Shown here in pieces: positions 1-9,244 of a DNA stretch of 64,000 bases (positions are counted from its first letter, which is position 1; the number at the start of each line of letters is the position of its first letter). The notes under the pieces were generated by a model that was not told the origin of the DNA, made no database searches, and saw only the letters and a list, made by a program, of their open reading frames with translations. This stretch comes from an uncultured Thermoguttaceae bacterium (GTDB taxonomy: Bacteria; Planctomycetota; Planctomycetia; Pirellulales; Thermoguttaceae). The stretch is from NCBI GenBank assembly GCA_937951625.1, contig CALFBP010000047.1, positions 1-64,000 on the forward strand, written 5' to 3'. The position numbers and the translations under genes are program-made.

Positions 1-42
1 TGGAGCTTCCAGGTGGTTTGGCCCAATCAGGAGTAGTGGCCC

Positions 43-3000
43 ATGTCGGGTAGAAACGTCCGAGACGCCGGTACCTTTTGGGTTTCGGTTTTGAGTATGG
101 TCTGCTTGGGCCTACTCCCGTCGACCGCTGGGTTTGCACAAGTCCGTGGTGCGCCAAGCGATACGTACCGAACGATCTTCAACCTTTTTTACGACGGGAA
201 CTACGACGACGCGCTAAAGTGGTACCAGCAGGAGTGGCGCGGGGCCATCAAGGTCGGACAAATGCGGTGGATCGATTCGATCTGCTATGCGACCATGATG
301 GGGGAGTGCTACTACCACATGGGAATGCTGTCTCAGGCCTTGGAAAACTATACGGCGGCGGTCAACCTCTACTTGAACTTCCCCGACTGGATGATCCGCT
401 GCCAGTTTCGACCGATCCAGACCAGCCGTGCCCAGCCGGTCCCATGGGGACCGAGCACGCGGGCCTCGCAGCTTGGCCACTATCCCACCCGCACCTCGAT
501 GCTGCAAGGCACGATCGACAACACGATGCGTTACAAGGACGGAGGCCTGGTGCAGCAAGCGATCATGTACCCGGTCGAGGTTCAAGAGATCGTCCGCTGC
601 ACGGTCTTGGCGATCCGCCGCCGAGCGGAGCTGCTGGGCCCATTGTCGAAATACGACGCGCTGCACAAGCAACTTGAAGCCACGCTCCAACAACCGATTG
701 GTCCGCGCAACCATTGGTCGCAGGCCTACGCCGACATCCTCTTGGCGGAGGCCCTCCTGGCCAACGGTAAGGAGGCTCAGGCCGCCCCGCTGCTAACGCG
801 TTCGACTGTAGCCCAAGGGCAATACGACCACCATTTGACGCCCACGGCGCTATTCGAGTTGGGACGCATCGCCTTGCGCCAGGCGAACTACCCAATGGCC
901 GCCAAGGCCTTCTTCGAGGCCACGATCGCGGCCTACTATTACGAAGATTTCGGCGTGCTGGAAGAGGCCTTTCGTTACGCGGCCCAGACCCATTTGCTGG
1001 CGAACAAAAAGGGCGTCCTTCCCGCGCTGGTGCCTGCCACCCAATGGGCCCAGGCCAAGAATTGGCGGCAACTTCGAGCATCGTTTCTGCTCAGTGCGGC
1101 CGAGGGGGAGTTGTGCGCCGGGCAGACGGCCCGGGCAACGGCCTTGCTCGACGAGGCCTTGGCGGTCATGGGACGCCGGAGCATGGGCGCGGGATGGCTG
1201 GGCGCTCGCCTGAACTATCTCCGGTCGGTGGCTCATTTCCAAGCACGGCGACTCGACTTGGGAGAGCAGGCCTTGGCGGCTGCTTTGAAGTACATGCAGG
1301 GAGGCTCGCTTTGGCTTTTCCACATCGCTCAGGTGGACGCCGCGGTCGCCTCCGGTGCGGTCACCGCCCGCAACGCCGTCGAGTTGTATGAAAACGTGCT
1401 CCGCGACCCGCAACCCGCCGATTGGGCCAACGATCCCTTGGAATCGCTTGCAGCCCTAAGCGCCCCCAGTGGGGACGCGATGGCCCGATGGTTTTTGGCC
1501 GCCTTGGATCGTTCGGACCGAGATGCGGGGTTAAGCATCGCCCTCGAGGTTTCGGATCGCGCGCGGCGGCGACGGTTTTTCAGCACTTTGCCGTTGGGTG
1601 GGCGGCTGCACGCGCTGCGATGGCTGCTGGAGGCCCCACCCGCCGCTCTCGACAAAAAAGCCTTGGTCCAGCGCCAGGATTTGCTCGCCGAGTTCCCCCC
1701 CTACCAAGCCTTGCAACAGCAATCTAAACAGGTTTCCGAACGATTGGCCAAGCTCCCCTTGGCCCCTCAAGACGCGGAAGCCTCACGGCAGCAAATTGCC
1801 TGGCTTGCCGAGTTGGGCAAGATCAGCGGACAGCAGGAAGTGTTGCTCCGCGAAATGGCCGTGCGACGAGCACCTGCCGACCTGCTCTTCCCCCCCCTGC
1901 GTCGAACCGAAGATTTTCAGAAGGCCATTCCGCAGGGCACGGCCGTGTTGTCCTTTTTCGCTGCCGGCAACCGCTTGTATGGGTTCCTCATCAACCGAGA
2001 GAAAAGCACCGTTTGGGTGGTGAAGCGGGCGGCGGCGCTTTTGGACAAAGGGGGGTTGGAAAAACTGTTGCGCGACCTAGGCAACTACGACGCCAATCGC
2101 GAATTGGCCGTCAAGGACCTCGCCGACCCTCAGTGGCGCAAGACTGCCCAGCAGGTCCTCGACGTGCTCCTCGAAGGCTCGCAGGTCGATCTGTCCAAGG
2201 AGTTTCGCGAGTTGGTAATCGTTCCGGACGGGCTGTTGTGGTATTTGCCGTTCGAGGCCCTGGTTGTAGGCTCGGGCGAGCGGGTGCAACCGCTGATTAC
2301 CCGCGTCCAAATCCGCTACGCCCCCACCCTTTCCCTGGCCTTGCCCGACGGCCGCACCCGACGCACCAATCCCAAGACAGCCTTGATCTTGGGCCGCCTC
2401 TACCCGCGCTTGCCCGATACCGCCATCGAGGCCGCCTCCAAGGAAATTTTGAGAGCCGTGCCCGAGGCCTCCGTGTTCAGCCGCGGCGCCATGCCCGCGC
2501 AATCGGCTTTGTTCAAAACGCAAATCGGTCAACTGATCGTGCTCGACGACATCCTCGGGTCGGAACAAGGCCCTTATGCTTGGGCCCCGATTCAAACCGA
2601 CCGATCGAGGCCGGGCAACACCTTGGCCGACTGGATGGCGCTGCCCTGGGGAGGGCCCGACACGGTGATCCTCCCTGGATTCCACACGCCCGCTGAAAAC
2701 GCGGGCAAACGCATCCCCCGCGCCGCGGCCGGCGGCGACGTCTACCTCTCGGTTTGCGCGTTGATGTCCAGTGGGGTCCGCACCGTGCTCCTCAGCCGTT
2801 GGCGCACCGGCGGCCAATCGGCGGTGGACCTGGTTCGGGAATTCGTGCAAGAACTTCCCCATGCCGAACCGGCCGACGCCTGGCAACGGGCCGTGATGCT
2901 CGTCACCGAGAGCCCGTTGAATCTCGATGCGGAGCCGCGCGTCAAAAAATCCGCAGGCGACGAGCCGCCCAAAGGCAACCATCCGTTCTTTTGGGCCGGC

Positions 3001-3237
3001 TACATGCTCATTGACCCGGGCGGGGGCGATTCCGGTGAAACCAGAGCGGAAAAGCCGGCGGCGAAGGAGCCCGGCAAGGCCCAGCCCAAGCAGGCCCCCG
3101 AAGGCGAGATGCCCAAACCGCCCGACGCCCCGCACCCCAACAAGCCGGAAGTCGAAAAACCCGAGGTGCCCGGCCAAGGCGGCATGGCTCCCATGCCTAA
3201 GCCCCCTGCCGCCGAGCGAACCGAGCCTGACCCTTAA
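43..3237 (+). CDS. Exported TPR protein with degenerate CHAT domain
   Basis: A 1064-residue protein. Residues 1-32 form a signal peptide (hydrophobic stretch, then TAGFAQ), so it is probably exported. Residues 35-470 carry helical TPR-like repeats. From about residue 590 the protein follows the CHAT (caspase-like) fold and ends with the family's closing HPFFWAGYMLID segment. The two catalytic positions are lost: the usual block with the catalytic His reads LIVLDDIL (near 831-838), and the usual LSACET block reads VILPGFHT (near 875-882), so neither His nor Cys is present. A Pro/Lys/Glu-rich tail of about 65 residues follows. It is likely a scaffold or binding protein, not a protease. The next gene downstream is another exported TPR protein. 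Fold call fairly sure; function unknown. Confidence 0.8.
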   Translation: MSGRNVRDAGTFWVSVLSMVCLGLLPSTAGFAQVRGAPSDTYRTIFNLFYDGNYDDALKWYQQEWRGAIKVGQMRWIDSICYATMMGECYYHMGMLSQALENYTAAVNLYLNFPDWMIRCQFRPIQTSRAQPVPWGPSTRASQLGHYPTRTSMLQGTIDNTMRYKDGGLVQQAIMYPVEVQEIVRCTVLAIRRRAELLGPLSKYDALHKQLEATLQQPIGPRNHWSQAYADILLAEALLANGKEAQAAPLLTRSTVAQGQYDHHLTPTALFELGRIALRQANYPMAAKAFFEATIAAYYYEDFGVLEEAFRYAAQTHLLANKKGVLPALVPATQWAQAKNWRQLRASFLLSAAEGELCAGQTARATALLDEALAVMGRRSMGAGWLGARLNYLRSVAHFQARRLDLGEQALAAALKYMQGGSLWLFHIAQVDAAVASGAVTARNAVELYENVLRDPQPADWANDPLESLAALSAPSGDAMARWFLAALDRSDRDAGLSIALEVSDRARRRRFFSTLPLGGRLHALRWLLEAPPAALDKKALVQRQDLLAEFPPYQALQQQSKQVSERLAKLPLAPQDAEASRQQIAWLAELGKISGQQEVLLREMAVRRAPADLLFPPLRRTEDFQKAIPQGTAVLSFFAAGNRLYGFLINREKSTVWVVKRAAALLDKGGLEKLLRDLGNYDANRELAVKDLADPQWRKTAQQVLDVLLEGSQVDLSKEFRELVIVPDGLLWYLPFEALVVGSGERVQPLITRVQIRYAPTLSLALPDGRTRRTNPKTALILGRLYPRLPDTAIEAASKEILRAVPEASVFSRGAMPAQSALFKTQIGQLIVLDDILGSEQGPYAWAPIQTDRSRPGNTLADWMALPWGGPDTVILPGFHTPAENAGKRIPRAAAGGDVYLSVCALMSSGVRTVLLSRWRTGGQSAVDLVREFVQELPHAEPADAWQRAVMLVTESPLNLDAEPRVKKSAGDEPPKGNHPFFWAGYMLIDPGGGDSGETRAEKPAAKEPGKAQPKQAPEGEMPKPPDAPHPNKPEVEKPEVPGQGGMAPMPKPPAAERTEPDP

Positions 3238-3462
3238 CCCCGCAAGGCCACATCAGGCAAGGGGCGAACTAGTGCGGCGGCCAAGAGGGACCAACCCTCG
3301 TAGGCTTCGTCCCCGACCGGTATATTGAAGCTTGCGGCGAACCCCGTCGCCACGCCCGCCGTTTCAATTTGCAAACTGGAATCCGTCGGGCGATTTCCAT
3401 TTCTTCCAATTGGAGAGATCGGCGAATTCCCGCCAACATCTCGTTTACACGGAGCTTCGGGT

Positions 3463-5160
3463 ATGCGCTGTTGGATTCGATGCGGATGTTTGCTTCTGGC
3501 GATCAGTGTTGGGTTTGGCGGACTGGCGCGGGCGGCCAACGAGGGGCAAGACGACCTCGACAAGGCCACGCAGGCCAAGATCAACGCCAAGACGCTCAGC
3601 GATTTGTCGGAAGTCATCCGGCTTTGCGAGAGCGCGTTGGCCAAGGGACTGGACGAAGAGAATGCTCGGTTTGCCAAGGAGCTTCTGGCCTCGACGCTGA
3701 GCCAACGCGGCATCGACTATAGCAAGATGATCTTCGACAGCCTGCCGCCGGATCCGCGCTGGCCTCAATTCCGTCGTGTGGCCTTGGAAGATTTGGAAAA
3801 AGCGGTGAAACTCGATCCCACCCAAGCCGAGGCGCATTTCCGCATCGCCCAGTTGAACCTCCTGCCGGACGGCGACGCCAAACGTGCGGCCGAGGCATTG
3901 GATCAGGCCGTCAAACACTCGCAAAGCGATCCGCCGCTTCGGGCCCAGGCGCTCATGCTCCGCGCCGGTCAGCAAACCGACCCCGACAAGAAGCTCGCCG
4001 ATCTGAACGAAGCGGTGCGCGCCGCGCCTGAGGACGCGGCGGTGCTCCGGGCCCGCGGCGCCGTGCTCGCTCAAACCCCCAGGCTCGCCGAGGCCTTGGC
4101 CGATTTCGATCTCGCCTTGAAATATGAACCGCAACACCCGCCCACGCTGGAGGCCAAGGCCCTGGTGCTGGCGAAGATGAAAAAATACGACGAAGCCCTA
4201 GCCGTGCTCGACGAGGTCCGCAAGCTCGACCCCAACTCGGTGAATCCGTTGGTGCAACGCGCGCGGGTGCAGGCGATGAAGCCCGATCTCCAGGCCGCGT
4301 TGAAGGAACTCGACACCGCTCATCGCCTGGATCCGGCCCACCTGGCAGTGCTCTTGCTCCGCGCGACGATACACCAGGAACTGAAACAGCCTGAAAAGGC
4401 CCTCGTCGACTTGGAAAAGGCCCTGGCCCTCCGTCCCAATTTCGAGCCCGCCATGCGATTCCGGGCTAGGCTCCTGGCCGGCGAAAAGAAATTCGAGGAG
4501 GCCATCGCCCAAGTCGAGGAACTCCTCAAGACCGAGCCCGACAATACCGAGGCCCAACTAGAACTCGCGCTGATTTTCACGGCCAACGAACAGTACGATC
4601 GGGCGATCCAGATTTATAGCGAACTGATCGCCAAAGACCCGGCCAACGCCTTGGCCCTCCGCGGACGCGGCGACGCCCTCCTAGGCTTGGGTAAACACGC
4701 CGAAGCCATCGCCGATTACGAGAAAGCCTTGAAACTCCAACCAAAGGATCCGGGCCTGCTCAACAATTTCGCCTGGGTCCTTTGCACCTCGCCTTTCGAC
4801 GAGCTCCGTGATGGCAAGCGGGCACTGGAATTGGCCACCGAGGCCTGCCGCCTGACCGACTACAAACAGGCCCATATCCTCAGCACCTTGGGCGCCGCCT
4901 ACGCGGAACTGGGCGACTTCAAGACGGCCATCGAGTGGTCGCAAAAGGCCATTGCCGCCGGCAGCCCCGACCAAAAAGAAGCCCTTGAGAAGGAACTCGA
5001 AAGTTACAAGGCCGGCAAACCGTTCCGAGAACTCAAGACCCCCCGGTCTGAGGAAAAAACGGAAGCCAAAAAGCCTGAAAACAAGCCGAGCCCGAGCCCA
5101 ACGAGCCCTTCGTCGAAACAGGACCCCACGGCGGAGCCGCAACCCTCGGCCGCAAAATGA
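3463..5160 (+). CDS. Exported tetratricopeptide repeat protein
   Basis: A 565-residue protein. The frame is open upstream, but I place the start at 3463 because it is followed at once by a clean signal peptide (MRCWIRCGCLLLAI, then GLARAANEG). Nearly all of residues 110-530 is TPR repeats, with typical 34-residue spacing and motifs such as A..DF..AL.Y.P. The last 40 residues are a charged, Pro/Ser/Lys-rich low-complexity tail. TPR arrays bind other proteins, and no enzyme domain is visible. It lies 225 bases after the CHAT/TPR gene and has the same orientation and a similar charged tail, so the two may work together in the periplasm. The partner is not evident from sequence. Confidence 0.85.
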   Translation: MRCWIRCGCLLLAISVGFGGLARAANEGQDDLDKATQAKINAKTLSDLSEVIRLCESALAKGLDEENARFAKELLASTLSQRGIDYSKMIFDSLPPDPRWPQFRRVALEDLEKAVKLDPTQAEAHFRIAQLNLLPDGDAKRAAEALDQAVKHSQSDPPLRAQALMLRAGQQTDPDKKLADLNEAVRAAPEDAAVLRARGAVLAQTPRLAEALADFDLALKYEPQHPPTLEAKALVLAKMKKYDEALAVLDEVRKLDPNSVNPLVQRARVQAMKPDLQAALKELDTAHRLDPAHLAVLLLRATIHQELKQPEKALVDLEKALALRPNFEPAMRFRARLLAGEKKFEEAIAQVEELLKTEPDNTEAQLELALIFTANEQYDRAIQIYSELIAKDPANALALRGRGDALLGLGKHAEAIADYEKALKLQPKDPGLLNNFAWVLCTSPFDELRDGKRALELATEACRLTDYKQAHILSTLGAAYAELGDFKTAIEWSQKAIAAGSPDQKEALEKELESYKAGKPFRELKTPRSEEKTEAKKPENKPSPSPTSPSSKQDPTAEPQPSAAK

Positions 5161-5409
5161 ATTGGCCGATTCCCGAACCATAATTGCAGTCTATTGGATT
5201 ATATTGATTAACCCATAGTAGGGTATTAAGGCTCGCATGATCCTTTCGCCGCCCTGGTCTCCTAGTCTCCAGAATTGAAGTGGCTTAAAATGTCAGGTGA
5301 CGATAAATAATATTAAGACCGTACAGTTTTGGCACAAAACCGCGAAAATGGGATACGATGGCTGAGCCAAAATTGTCGGTCCCGTTTCCGCCAGCTTAAT
5401 CTGAGAACC

Positions 5410-5768
5410 GGGGGCGAACTGGGTTCGACCGGGCAGGTTGAAGCGGAAGTGGCGCGCCGTGGTTGGTCAGCAGGCCACGTTAAAAGCCGACCAAAACTTG
5501 AAGTGCCGAGAGCAATCTCGCCCTTGCTGCGTAAGAACACGTAGCACCGGCTGCGGGCCTTTGCCGGAGAGGCCCAAAAGCTGGCCAACAAATCCGGATC
5601 GTCTTGGGTCAACGCCGGGTATCCCCAGGACTAAACCCAGTTCCTGGCTGGCCCGAAACGCACCCCGTCGGTTGGGGGCGTTCGGGTGAGACTCAAATAA
5701 GCCGAATACGCGCGTAGAGGCTTTCGCTGAAATGCTTCGGGACGCGGGTTCAATTCCCGCCGCCTCCA
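5410..5768 (+). ncRNA. ssrA: tmRNA (transfer-messenger RNA)
   Basis: One-piece tmRNA for rescue of stalled ribosomes. The 5' end GGGGGCGAACTGGGTTCGAC is the classic tmRNA start, and its first seven bases pair with CGCCTCC at 5761-5767. The 3' end has a normal T arm (GCGGG TTCAATT CCCGC). The tag reading frame resumes at GCC 5505 and stops at TAA 5532-5534, giving AESNLALAA, which fits the bacterial ALAA degron. The discriminator A at 5768 is followed by CTA, so CCA is not encoded and must be added after transcription. At about 359 nt the length is normal. Confidence 0.96.
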
Positions 5769-5800
5769 CTAAGCTCTTTTTCAACAATGATTTGCGACGC

Positions 5801-5825
5801 GCACGGCTGGCTTGTCCAGCAGTGC
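5801..5825 (+). repeat. Palindromic repeat, copy 1
   Basis: GCACGGCTGG, a 5-base spacer, then CCAGCAGTGC. The arms are reverse complements with one mismatch, so RNA or single-stranded DNA would fold into a 10-bp hairpin. Related copies follow at 5867 and 5969. Confidence 0.7.
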
Positions 5826-5866
5826 CGATCACGCATCTCGGGTTATCATCGTTCAGAGCACGGGGG

Positions 5867-5890
5867 CCACGGCTGGCATCTCTAGCAGTG
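5867..5890 (+). repeat. Palindromic repeat, copy 2 (diverged)
   Basis: CCACGGCTGG, a short spacer, then TAGCAGTG, in the same orientation as copy 1. It keeps the CACGGCTGGC and AGCAGTG cores with changes in the loop and outer arm. Confidence 0.6.
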
Positions 5891-5968
5891 TTAACTTGCG
5901 AGGGAGAAGCAAGGGACTGCGATTTTTCGAGAAGCGTGGCCGCTGTCGGGGAATTTCGTCCACGAAAG

Positions 5969-5993
5969 GCACTGCTCGGCAAGCCACCTGTGG
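5969..5993 (-). repeat. Palindromic repeat, copy 3 (reverse orientation)
   Basis: On the plus strand it reads GCACTGCTCGGCAAGCCACC followed by TGTGG, which matches the reverse complement of copy 1 apart from about five changes. Divergence among the three copies suggests an old element family and not a recent duplication. Confidence 0.55.
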
Positions 5994-6276
5994 GACGCCT
6001 GTTGTAGCGTGCTTGGATACTGGCTGTAAGCCGGTTGGTGTTTCCTAATTTTTGTACCTCCGCACCACAGGGGCTATAGAGCCAAGTCATGGGTGGGGCG
6101 GCACGCTGAGGTCAATTTCTCCGGCCCCTCAGTGCGAATCTACCAGATCGCCGCCGACGAAGAAAGTGGCGAAACGTTATAAACTCGGAGTGGACGCTTC
6201 CGTGCCCTGTTTGGCGGCTGTTTCGAAGGGGCACGTTTGAACATCGCTCCAGCAGCATTCTCGGAGGAGAGCGGTC

Positions 6277-6915
6277 ATGTATCATGCACGGACATCACTG
6301 ACGGCTTTTGTACCAGCGGCCCTTCTTATCAACGTCGCTCTTTTGTCGGAGCAGGCCCGGGCCCATCGGCCCATCTTCACCGAAGTTAAAGCGACCGGGC
6401 CGGATACAGCAATTTTGATCAAGGACCCTGGAATCTCGCAGGTTGTGTACCGCGAGATCAGCCAAGAAAGCCCCAGCGTGTGGTTAGCATTCGACGTGCC
6501 CAAGAATTTCCCGCTTTTTGTACAAATCGGGGTCCCCGTCATCGATCGGCTCAAGGAGTATCGTCCGGCGATGGCCGTCGTGGGACCGGGACTGCCGCAG
6601 GAACCAACTCCCTTTGCTCTGCCCGAGAACTCCGGCGTGAAGATCCTTGCGACGCACGATGTGGCCCAGCCCCGCTTTTTCCACGAACACTTCACCTCGA
6701 CCGACTCCTGGATCCTGCGGAGCGAGACGATCGTTCTCCCGGAGGCGGGCCGGTATTACCTGGTGGCCTATTCCCCCGACAAGAAGCCCGGCAAACTTTG
6801 GCTGGCCCTCGGGAAAAAGGAATCTTTTGGAGCCGCGGACTTGTTGGAGTTTCCCACTTGGAGAAAGAGGATCCAGGAGTTCCACGAAGTACAAAACAAA
6901 CAAGCTAGTCGATGA
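6277..6915 (+). CDS. Secreted protein of unknown function
   Basis: A 212-residue protein. A signal peptide covers residues 1-30 (MYHARTSLTAFVPAALLI, cleavage near ARAH). The mature part is rich in beta structure and short Pro/Gly turns, with a segment near 165-180 (VLPEAGRYYLVAYSP) like those seen in Ig-like or jelly-roll beta domains. I do not recognise a named family. It is translationally coupled by an ATGA overlap to the secreted hydrolase downstream, so the two are probably made and used together outside the cytoplasm. A strong ribosome binding site (GGAGGAGAG) supports the start. Confidence 0.75.
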   Translation: MYHARTSLTAFVPAALLINVALLSEQARAHRPIFTEVKATGPDTAILIKDPGISQVVYREISQESPSVWLAFDVPKNFPLFVQIGVPVIDRLKEYRPAMAVVGPGLPQEPTPFALPENSGVKILATHDVAQPRFFHEHFTSTDSWILRSETIVLPEAGRYYLVAYSPDKKPGKLWLALGKKESFGAADLLEFPTWRKRIQEFHEVQNKQASR

Positions 6916-8432
6916 CCTCTCGCGGGGACCATTGCATTTTTTCGACGAGGAGTGCGGCGTTGAAAGCGGTTGGAACCTTAAGAGCGGTGGCTCTTCTCTG
7001 CTGCACGAGTCCTTGGTTAGGTTTCGGGCAAGAGACACGATTCGAATTGGGTCAGCGGCTGCGGGCCTTTGAGATCGCCTGGGAAAACCAGATGGATGCC
7101 CAGGCTCGCGCCCGTAGTGTTCCTCACTTGGTTTCCGCCGTGAGACAATTCTTTAGTCTTAGCCCTGCCCAGGCGGCGCAATCTCTCGATCAAGCGCGGT
7201 TCGCGGTCCTTTCAGCGGCCCCGCCGCCGGAGTCCGTGATTTGGGCTACGTCGTTGTTTGTAAAACCAGCGACTCGGTTGGTAGATCAATCTTCGGGCAC
7301 CCTGGATTTCCGCGTAGCGCCGTTCTACCGCAAAGAGTTGGAGGCTCCTCGAGTCAACACGATTCAGATCTCACTCATCGATGCAAAAGGTCAGAGCGCA
7401 TGCGACGTGGCGGGCTCTATCGACCGGTTACCATGGAGTGGCCGGCTCGCTTGGCAGGCCATCGCCGAAGGCGACTACCGCTTAGTGGCAAAAATCTTAC
7501 TCCACGAGCGGCACGTTGATCTCTGCCCTCAGACGATCTCGATTGTTGCCAAGCCAGAGCAGCGGGTGAAACGGCTTGAAAGCAGCCTTAAGCAATTGGA
7601 AAACACGCCGAATACAACCCAGAAGGCCAGTCTCGCAGCGCAGGTGACGATCCTCAGATCGCTCCTAGACGGAGAGACGTTGGAGACGAACTACCCGGCT
7701 GCACGAATGCTCGCGGAGGCAGAGGCAGCGAGTGAGGCCCTTTTGGCCGGAAAAGAGTATTTCGGGCAGGGCAGGTCGGGCGAGTTCTGGCTAAGCTTGG
7801 CTTGCGGGCGGGCCAGGTTGCCGGTGCGATTCATGGCGCCCGATTCCGTTGCGACGCGGAAGCCGTTGCCGTTGTTGATCGCTTTGCACGGTGCAGGCGG
7901 CAGCGAGAACATGTTCTTCGATGCCTACGGCCATGGCAAAGTGGTAACCTTCTGCCGCCAGCGCGGCTGGCTGTTGGTCGCCCCACGTCTCTCTTTTCTC
8001 GGCCTGGGTGTGTCCCTGGACCAGATGTTGATGGAGATCGACCGGCTCTATCCGGTCGACAAGCGACAGGTGTTCGTCATAGGGCACTCGATGGGAGCGA
8101 TGCAAGCAGTCGCCTTGGCCCAACAGGCCAGGGAGCCGCTGGCGGCCGTCGCGGCGATCAGCGGCGGAGGTCGTTTGGGCAAAACCGGTCCCTGGACGAA
8201 AACGGCCTTTTTCGTGTTGGCGGGAGATCAAGACTTCGGTTTGCCGGGTGCGCGACGGCTCGCGGACGCCTTACGCTCCGCGGGTGCTGAGGAAGTGCGT
8301 TTCGATGAAGTAAAAAACGCGGAACATCTTGGAGTGGTGCAAGCGAGCCTGGGCGACATATTCGCCTTTTTCGACAAAATCGCGGGCGAGCTTTCGACAA
8401 GCACTTCGCCTGCCCGGACCGCACGCAACTGA
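6912..8432 (+). CDS. Secreted alpha/beta hydrolase (esterase-like)
   Basis: A 506-residue protein with an N-terminal signal segment (residues 14-38) and a helical region of about 270 residues before the catalytic domain. The hydrolase domain starts near residue 315 with LLIALHGAGGSENMFF (oxyanion region). The nucleophile elbow is GHSMGAM (Ser near 392), the acid is probably the Asp of LAGDQDFG (near 438), and the His is in NAEHLGVV (near 471), so the triad is complete. This matches the phospholipase/carboxylesterase branch of the fold. The substrate cannot be told. It overlaps the previous gene by 4 bases and is followed after 3 bases by the SRPBCC gene, so the three form one operon. Confidence 0.85.
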   Translation: MTSRGDHCIFSTRSAALKAVGTLRAVALLCCTSPWLGFGQETRFELGQRLRAFEIAWENQMDAQARARSVPHLVSAVRQFFSLSPAQAAQSLDQARFAVLSAAPPPESVIWATSLFVKPATRLVDQSSGTLDFRVAPFYRKELEAPRVNTIQISLIDAKGQSACDVAGSIDRLPWSGRLAWQAIAEGDYRLVAKILLHERHVDLCPQTISIVAKPEQRVKRLESSLKQLENTPNTTQKASLAAQVTILRSLLDGETLETNYPAARMLAEAEAASEALLAGKEYFGQGRSGEFWLSLACGRARLPVRFMAPDSVATRKPLPLLIALHGAGGSENMFFDAYGHGKVVTFCRQRGWLLVAPRLSFLGLGVSLDQMLMEIDRLYPVDKRQVFVIGHSMGAMQAVALAQQAREPLAAVAAISGGGRLGKTGPWTKTAFFVLAGDQDFGLPGARRLADALRSAGAEEVRFDEVKNAEHLGVVQASLGDIFAFFDKIAGELSTSTSPARTARN

Positions 8433-8435
8433 TCA

Positions 8436-8906
8436 ATGCTTCACGTCCTCCGCACTTCCATGAGCTTGCCGTTGCCATTGGACAAGGTGTTTCCCTTCTT
8501 CGCGGATGCCACCAATCTGGAGCAGATCACGCCCCCCGAACTACACTTCCATATTATCACGCCGTTGCCGATTCTTATCGCAGAGGGAACGCTCATCGAG
8601 TATCGCCTACGGTTGTTGGGGGTGCCCTTCGGATGGCTCACTAGGATCGCCAAGTGGAATCCTCCGTATGAATTCGTGGACGAACAACTGCGGGGCCCTT
8701 ACCGGCAATGGGTCCACACGCACCGCTTTGCCGAGCGGAACGGTCACACTTCCATCGACGATGAGGTTGTTTATCGCCTGCCGCTGTCGCCCTTCGGCGA
8801 GATCGCCTTTCCCTTGGTCCGTTGGCAACTAGCCCGAATCTTCGCCTTCCGTCAAGAGGCCGTCCGGCGACTGCTTTTGTCTGGAGAGCCTTCTGGCCCG
8901 ACTTGA
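8436..8906 (+). CDS. SRPBCC family protein (START-like fold)
   Basis: A 156-residue cytoplasmic protein spanning one SRPBCC domain, the hydrophobic-pocket fold of the polyketide cyclase and SulA-like families. Typical signs are [20 protein letters not shown] near the start, G[11 protein letters not shown] in the second strand, the [15 protein letters not shown] block, and a long C-terminal helix ([20 protein letters not shown]). Members bind small hydrophobic ligands or act on lipids, and none of the visible residues fixes a reaction. It starts 3 bases after the hydrolase stop, so it is the last gene of that operon. Confidence 0.85.
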   Translation: MLHVLRTSMSLPLPLDKVFPFFADATNLEQITPPELHFHIITPLPILIAEGTLIEYRLRLLGVPFGWLTRIAKWNPPYEFVDEQLRGPYRQWVHTHRFAERNGHTSIDDEVVYRLPLSPFGEIAFPLVRWQLARIFAFRQEAVRRLLLSGEPSGPT

Positions 8907-9244
8907 TGCCGATCATCCTCCGGGTTTGCGGTAGGAGCTTGTACAGTGAGGAACGTTGCTCCGCCGTCGGTCTGTTCGCAGTAGTGCCCAACGTGGACTC
9001 ACGTCTGCCTTTGCCACCGATGTTTCCCGCAAGGCCGACGGTGTCTCATGAAAGCGGGTCGCGGTTTTCTTTGCGAGAGAATTCAGCAGCGGCGGCCTCG
9101 CGGAAGAGCCGAGGCCCTTGCGAACGATGAGTTGTTGGGTATAGGACGAGGTGCGGGGCTTGTTGGCTAGCCGAAGCCCGTTGCGACCGTTAAAATGGCT
9201 CGCTTCCATCCTGGTCGTCTCAAAGCACGTGAGGAAAAGATGGC
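8907..9244. other. Intergenic stretch, no gene seen
   Basis: No convincing reading frame. An inverted repeat, GGCCTCG at 9094-9100 and CGAGGCC at 9110-9116, could form a 7-bp hairpin but has no following T run, so I do not call it a terminator. The end of the stretch provides the GAGGAAAAG ribosome binding site for the next gene. Confidence 0.5.

Larger units (their letters stand above)
5772..6276. other. Intergenic stretch with palindromic repeats
   Basis: No convincing gene. It follows the tmRNA and holds three diverged copies of a 25-base palindromic repeat, listed separately. The short open frames lack coding character. Just before the next gene, CGGAGGAGAG near 6262 gives a good ribosome binding site for the start at 6277. 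Confidence 0.6.

Noticed and set aside
9094-9116. Intrinsic terminator before the FabZ-like gene
   Set aside because: A 7-bp hairpin exists but no T run follows.
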